64,000 bases of DNA. It comes from Clytia hemisphaerica (lineage: Eukaryota; Cnidaria; Hydrozoa; Leptothecata; Clytiidae). Below are positions 61,201 through 64,000 of this stretch, one piece after another. The stretch lies in NCBI GenBank assembly GCA_902728285.1, contig CACVBU010000402.1, positions 1,280,528-1,344,527 on the forward strand. The letters are read 5' to 3'. The notes below the pieces were generated by a model. It saw only the letters and a list, made by a program, of their open reading frames with translations. It did no database searches and was not told the origin of the DNA. The position numbers were made by a program, and so were the translations under genes. Each line of letters opens with the position of its first letter. The first letter of the stretch is position 1.

Positions 61201-63020
61201 CGAGTGGCTAGGGAAGTGAATGAAAAATTATTTCAAATCTCATTTTTTTCTTCAATCGAAAGAGTGATATGCTAATTAATGAAAAATAAACTATTTGCAC
61301 TTCTTCCTCCCATTCCGAATTCTGGTCAGTGCGATAATATCGATAATATCGACTCTCCTCGGCTTTTAAAACTTGGAAAAAACTTTCGCGATTTTTAGGA
61401 AAATTTCATTTTTCGCGAAATTAACTTTCGCGAATTTCTTGTTTAATTTCTTACCTGGCAGAAACTTTCGCGAAAAAATGCCAAAAACGCGAAAAACGCG
61501 AAAGTTTCTGCCCTTAAAGTAGGTTTAGGTTGACCACAGGTTATCGACTATTCAGAGTAAAGAAAATTATGTCAAACCTGCTTCAGTGAGTTTTGTGTAT
61601 TCCATAATTTTCTGTTGTAAAGCTTCTTTCAAATCGTCAACAACTTTTCGTTTATCTTTGTAATCCAGCATTAACTAAAAAAAAAAAAATCAATCAATCG
61701 TTTAACCCTTTTTTTTGAACAGCTGTTTTTTTTTATCTGACTTCACATCAATCACAAGTTTTGGGTCTTCACCAAGCGGAACTTGCGACGCAAAAAGCGA
61801 CTCAACAAAAATGCTTGTAAGTAACAGAGGCAAGTAGATCTTAAACAGTTTACCCTTTCTTTGTCTTTTTGCAAGTTTGCCATCTTGGATTGCATTTTCT
61901 TTCCGTCTTTTTTCATTGAGTCCAATACCCAATCTAAAATACCCTGAAAAGAGACGAACAAATGATTTGAAAAGGAGAGGAGAATCAAACCGAACCATCA
62001 GACTGTCAAACAAACAATTCTTAAATTCTTGGTATTATATTATTGCCCCCGCAGGAGCGTAGCGACGAGGAGGCACTCATAGTTTCACGCATAGATATTG
62101 GACTGGAATCTCGAAATTTTGTTGCGCGTGTTTGTTTGTTTTGTCGCCCAAGCATCCCCGTAGTTAGTCTCTTCCGTAAATGTTCGGATTTTTTCCGGGA
62201 CGGTAGTATACATATTTTCATATTACGTTATATGCTATTACCATTATGACATATTACAATTTTAGTTTTGATTTAGCTTTGAAAAGCTGAAGCGAGTGTT
62301 ATAAATGCAAATCATAACAGTGTATGATATAACACGAATTACAATATTACTTGTGCAAATCAAAACAAACAAAATGGCAGACTGGTTATGATGATGATGA
62401 TGAGCTGATTCATTGACTGGAAAAAGTGTTTTGTATGTCTAATTTTGTTTCTTGTCTTTGAAACTGAATACTAACTACTGTAATTTAGTCGGAAGTTCAC
62501 TTCAGCAATGATTTCAATTCTTTTTCCGGAATCTTTAAAGAAATTTGCTCAAGTTTTCAAATGTATATACATTTGATATTTTTGTTCAAACTCTAATTTA
62601 TCTTTGTCTTTTATTTTATTAATAACAACCTTTATTGTTTATAGAGCTTCTCAAGCTTTAAATACCATCATATGGTCGTAACTCGAGAAAGTCCTTCTTA
62701 ACTTAGTAAAACAAGATACGGGCAAAGTACAAAAAAGTTGAAAATATGCATATGTAAAGTTGAATCCAAAAGTGGTTGAATGAATGTTGAATGTCAATCA
62801 ATGTAAACAAACTTTTTCTTTTTGTCTTCAAAATAGATTTACCTCACTTATAGTTTTTTCACTGTTTTTTTCAGTGTGGTAAATCTTTTTCAAAAACCTG
62901 CAAAAAGTTTGTTTACATTCGTTTAACTTTATATGCGCACATTCAACTTTTTCATGCAGTTGTGATAGCCTAAATAACTTACGCTCCAATGGTTTGGTGA
63001 AATAGCTCCAATTCTGGCTT
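52234..63020 (-). CDS. Coiled-coil protein gene, eleven exons, family unknown
   Basis: Model (minus strand, 5' to 3'): 63020?-62983, 62897-62843, 61943-61854, 61674-61578, 60826-60684, 60059-60000, 59615-59514, 59082-58984, 58801-58697, 53011-52861, 52295-52234. All junctions have GT..AG borders and phases agree; most introns are phase 0. The product, about 310 residues in this part, is almost entirely heptad-patterned Lys/Glu/Leu-rich helix (for example [20 protein letters not shown] and [20 protein letters not shown]), ending [20 protein letters not shown]. Such short-exon coiled-coil genes are often cytoskeletal, centrosomal or ciliary, but I cannot name the family. The 5' end is not found; the first exon is uncertain because a hAT-like MITE lies just upstream. 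Intron 9 holds a LINE. Confidence 0.8.
52861..53011 (-). CDS. Coiled-coil gene, penultimate exon
   Basis: ttcatag|ACGTTCCGG to AAGCAAG|gtatgc, 151 bp (50 codons plus one base): [20 protein letters not shown] … [10 protein letters not shown]. Strong heptad pattern. The plus-strand frame here is a shadow. Confidence 0.88.
53012..53264. other. Intron segment with a hairpin
   Basis: At 53110-53144 cccttacggaa and ttccgtaaggg form an 11-bp stem with a 13-nt loop. Further on, cccgggtgccacttat and ataagtagcccggc are an imperfect inverted pair. Probably a decayed small element. Confidence 0.45.
53430..55498. mobile_element. Tandem-core element, copy 2, inside the LINE 3' UTR
   Basis: About 2.07 kb. 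The core has four units that begin tgagtaatttgRctaagaac at about 53655, 54108, 54604 and 55101 (spacings 453, 496 and 497); the last two units are nearly identical. Inner inverted repeats tggacctacctgg (53445) and ccggggtaggtcca (55484); a cggacggacgg run near the right end. Comparison with the uninterrupted LINE shows insertion between …taaa and taaag… without target duplication. No protein. A tandem-repeat core and zero-duplication insertion between A and T are reminiscent of Helitron/Helentron non-autonomous elements; ends do not clearly fit TC…CTRR. Confidence 0.8.
55546..58022 (-). CDS. LINE ORF: reverse transcriptase, 5'-truncated but without internal stops
   Basis: More than 800 codons are open. 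Order on the minus strand: [14 protein letters not shown] and [16 protein letters not shown] (linker after the missing endonuclease), RT from about 57400 with [65 protein letters not shown] (first catalytic Asp), [20 protein letters not shown] and [10 protein letters not shown] (catalytic DD, about 56755), then the CR1/Jockey-style tail [20 protein letters not shown], a C-rich [20 protein letters not shown] segment and the end …[11 protein letters not shown]. All RT catalytic residues are present, so this is a young copy. Family placement is by motif. Confidence 0.88.
58023..58580. other. Intron sequence next to the LINE
   Basis: No exon. A short inverted pair (ctctagtctacttc near 58232; aaagtagactctag near 58295) is the only structure. 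The minus-strand open frame 58463-58768 is the exon below read through into its intron. Confidence 0.5.
58584..58712 (-). repeat. Four tandem copies of a 32-bp unit, each with a 5' splice site
   Basis: Minus-strand unit: gtacaactayatcttttcga then craYattttcag. The CAG|GTACAACTA donor occurs with last-exon bases at 58697, 58665, 58633 and 58601, exactly 32 bp apart. The first (58697) joins in phase to the 53011 exon. Use of any later donor would add 32, 64 or 96 nt. Confidence 0.92.
58697..58801 (-). CDS. Coiled-coil gene exon 9 (upstream of the LINE intron)
   Basis: tttttcag|CTTCGCTCA to CATTTCCAG|gtacaa, 105 bp, phase 0 at both ends: [20 protein letters not shown], then [15 protein letters not shown]. 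The 5' splice site is the first of four tandem copies. Confidence 0.88.
58984..59082 (-). CDS. Coiled-coil gene exon 8
   Basis: ttcttttag|GCACGG to ATTAAG|gtacaa, 99 bp, phase 0: [20 protein letters not shown], then [13 protein letters not shown]. Confidence 0.87.
59514..59615 (-). CDS. Coiled-coil gene exon 7
   Basis: taag|GCTGAGCAA to ATCAAG|gtaatt, 102 bp, phase 0: [20 protein letters not shown], then [14 protein letters not shown]. Confidence 0.87.
59705..59905. repeat. Intronic repeat rich in tttcgcgag motifs
   Basis: caatttcgcgaga, taatttcgcgagtcag (twice) and inverted forms such as ctcgtgaaagttaa recur within 200 bp. It looks like a decayed foldback element of the TTTCGCGA group. Confidence 0.55.
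60000..60059 (-). CDS. Coiled-coil gene exon 6
   Basis: tttacag|GAAGCAAAG to TTGGAG|gtctgt, 60 bp, phase 0: [20 protein letters not shown]. Confidence 0.82.
60240..60510. repeat. Intronic repeat of aatttggcgg motifs
   Basis: At least five copies of (a/t)atttggcgg or close variants lie on the plus strand (about 60268, 60325, 60367, 60471 and 60490), with one complementary cgccaa. Shares the ttttggcg core with the foldback at 50989-51078. Confidence 0.55.
60684..60826 (-). CDS. Coiled-coil gene exon 5
   Basis: ttctacag|GTAAAAGC to AAAGAG|gtatgg, 143 bp: starts with two codon bases (completing Gly with the G before it): [47 protein letters not shown]. Ends phase 0. Confidence 0.88.
61055..61519. 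mobile_element. 465-bp MITE with TTTCGCGA-rich TIRs and TA duplication
   Basis: ctttaagggcagaaactttc and its exact complement bound the element; TA at 61053-61054 and 61520-61521. The interior repeats tttcgcg/cgcgaaa. Tc1/mariner-like size and duplication. In an intron of the coiled-coil gene. Confidence 0.88.
61578..61674 (-). CDS. Coiled-coil gene exon 4
   Basis: tttttttag|TTAATGCTG to GAAGCAG|gtttga, 97 bp, starts phase 0 and leaves one base: [20 protein letters not shown], then [12 protein letters not shown]. Confidence 0.87.
61854..61943 (-). CDS. Coiled-coil gene exon 3
   Basis: cttttcag|GGTATTTTA to GAAAGG|gtaaac, 90 bp, phase 0: [20 protein letters not shown], then [10 protein letters not shown]. 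Confidence 0.85.
61944..62842. other. Intron without recognised content
   Basis: AT-rich with a short gatgatgatgatga run near 62388. No exon found on either strand; 62021-62249 open frames are unsupported. Confidence 0.45.
62843..62897 (-). CDS. Coiled-coil gene exon 2
   Basis: tttttgcag|GTTTTTGAA to AGTGAG|gtaaat, 55 bp: third base of a codon, then [18 protein letters not shown]. Ends phase 0, fitting exon 3. Confidence 0.75.
62983..63020 (-). CDS. Coiled-coil gene, first recognised exon (5' border uncertain)
   Basis: The donor ATTGGAGC|gtaagt is good, and the frame that fits exon 2 reads [13 protein letters not shown]. An in-frame TAA lies at about 63029-63031 and no strong 3' splice site is seen before it, so the start is approximate. 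Confidence 0.45.
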
Positions 63021-63063
63021 TCCAAGTTAGGATGGACCTTCCCGAAGGAATTTAACGCTGGTT

Positions 63064-63365
63064 CCAGGGGGGGGGGGGGGGGCGGTCAGGCAAATTGACC
63101 GACGGGTATGTGCGGCGGTTAAGGGTATGTTTTTCAAAATATCACTGTAAGGGTGAAGATTTCAGCAAATCTGGGAAAAATTGCAAATTTTTGCTCGAAA
63201 ATGTTGATTTTTTTTGCTCTAAAAGAGTTTAAAATTTGAAAAAATGCACTGTAAGGGTATGAATTTCACCGGTTTTTTTCTGCACTGCAAGGGTGCGATT
63301 CTAAAAGCCAATTTTTTCGCCGCACATACCGTCAGTTGGTAAACCCACTGCCCCCCCCCCCCCGG
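63064..63365. mobile_element. 302-bp hAT-like MITE with terminal G/C homopolymers
   Basis: G16 at about 63067-63082 at the left and C14 at the right; inward, gacgggtatgtgcggcg pairs with cgccgcacataccgtc. The interior has three copies of cactg(t/c)aagggt. CGCTGGTT at 63056-63063 and 63366-63373 is an 8-bp target duplication. Confidence 0.85.
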
Positions 63366-63373
63366 CGCTGGTT

Positions 63374-63889
63374 AGACTAGGTACACAGACAGTCATACAG
63401 AAACACCATAAAGTGAAAGTATATATAGCTATAAACTCAAAAAGTCTAGCTTCCTGAAGGCACGTCTCTTCATTGTCTACGCTGCTTGGAGAAAAGATTG
63501 CATCATGAAAAAGTACTGTGCACTTGAAAAAAAATTTAGGTGCATTTCAAATTTTCTCGACTGTACGTCTGAATGGACCACAATGGCATTCCTTTATTTT
63601 TCTTTTGACCAATAAAATAGAAGATTTTGTTTGAGAAGTGCAATCACAGTGTACGCAAGTGGAGGCCGGGCCTTAACTAGGATTGGTTTCTATTTCACCC
63701 TTAAGATGGCGCAGAACTTTTTGATATTGTTTATTAGGCAAAGTTGCAATAGAGAATTGTTGAAATATAGCAGCCAATGAAAAAAACAAGCTATTTCTGA
63801 TTGGTTACCTTGTTGATTTATTCACCACTATATATTTTGCCTACAATCTAAGATGTCTGCGGCATTATCAGAAAAGGTCTATTTAGTGA
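63374..63889. other. Intergenic or intron sequence, nothing recognised
   Basis: No exon, RNA gene or repeat could be supported. Confidence 0.4.
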
Positions 63890-64000
63890 CAGTGGCGTAG
63901 CCAGGATTTTCAAGGGGTGTCGCAAATTTCAATTTTCAAATGGGCGGTTAGAGGGCGGTTGTTAATTTCATTAGGGCGGTGTTAAAATATAACGCCCAAA
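63890..64000. mobile_element. Start of a hAT-like element, cut by the window end
   Basis: CAGTGGCGTAGCCAGGATTT is a widespread hAT-type terminal sequence in invertebrate genomes; it is followed by repeated gggcggt segments. The other end is outside the window. Confidence 0.6.

Overview
This is a eukaryotic, almost certainly animal, genomic window. It is AT-rich, has introns with GT..AG borders and is crowded with transposable elements. The mix of retroelements (an RLE-type LINE, two or three APE/CR1-Jockey/RTE-like LINEs, a Penelope GIY-YIG fragment) plus many hAT-like and Tc1/mariner-like MITEs fits a marine invertebrate. A cnidarian is my favoured guess, at low confidence. I see no prokaryotic operon, rRNA, tRNA or CRISPR.

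Two host genes can be supported. (1) On the + strand, 14328-45974, lies a giant gene of at least five coding exons (about 8,340 codons). One exon, 17180-39813, is about 22.6 kb. The protein has a helical N-terminus, six consecutive midasin/dynein-type AAA+ modules, a very long helical and coiled-coil linker, a beta-rich region and three von Willebrand A (MIDAS) domains at the C-terminus. It resembles midasin in plan (hexa-AAA ring, linker, MIDAS) but is much longer, lacks a clear D/E-rich tract before the MIDAS domain and carries two extra vWA domains. Four apparent frame breaks all behave as one missing base; two lie in A7 runs. (2) On the - strand, about 63020 down to 52234, lies a coiled-coil gene that I reconstructed from eleven small exons with matching splice phases. 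The two genes converge across about 6.3 kb.

Layout: 1-14.3 kb is intergenic sequence filled with TE remains (Penelope fragment, a 918-bp TIR element with a nested MITE, two RLE-LINE copies, a diverged repeat block, two head-to-tail LINE remnants with a MITE inserted, further MITEs). 14.3-46 kb is the giant gene, whose introns hold hAT-like MITEs, a tandem-core element and a LINE fragment ending about 20 bp before a 3' splice site. 46.8-48.5 kb is a 446-bp-period satellite. 48.5-51 kb is a LINE fragment split by a 1.69-kb long-TIR element. 52.2-63 kb is the coiled-coil gene; one intron holds a near-intact CR1/Jockey-like RT reading frame whose 3' UTR is itself split by a second copy of the tandem-core element. 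63-64 kb holds hAT-like MITEs.

Most striking points: the giant hexa-AAA plus triple-vWA protein and its huge exon; a four-fold, 32-bp tandem duplication of a 5' splice site in the coiled-coil gene; and several nested insertions whose target site duplications can be read off because they interrupt other elements. All homology statements rest on motif recognition by eye; no database search was run.
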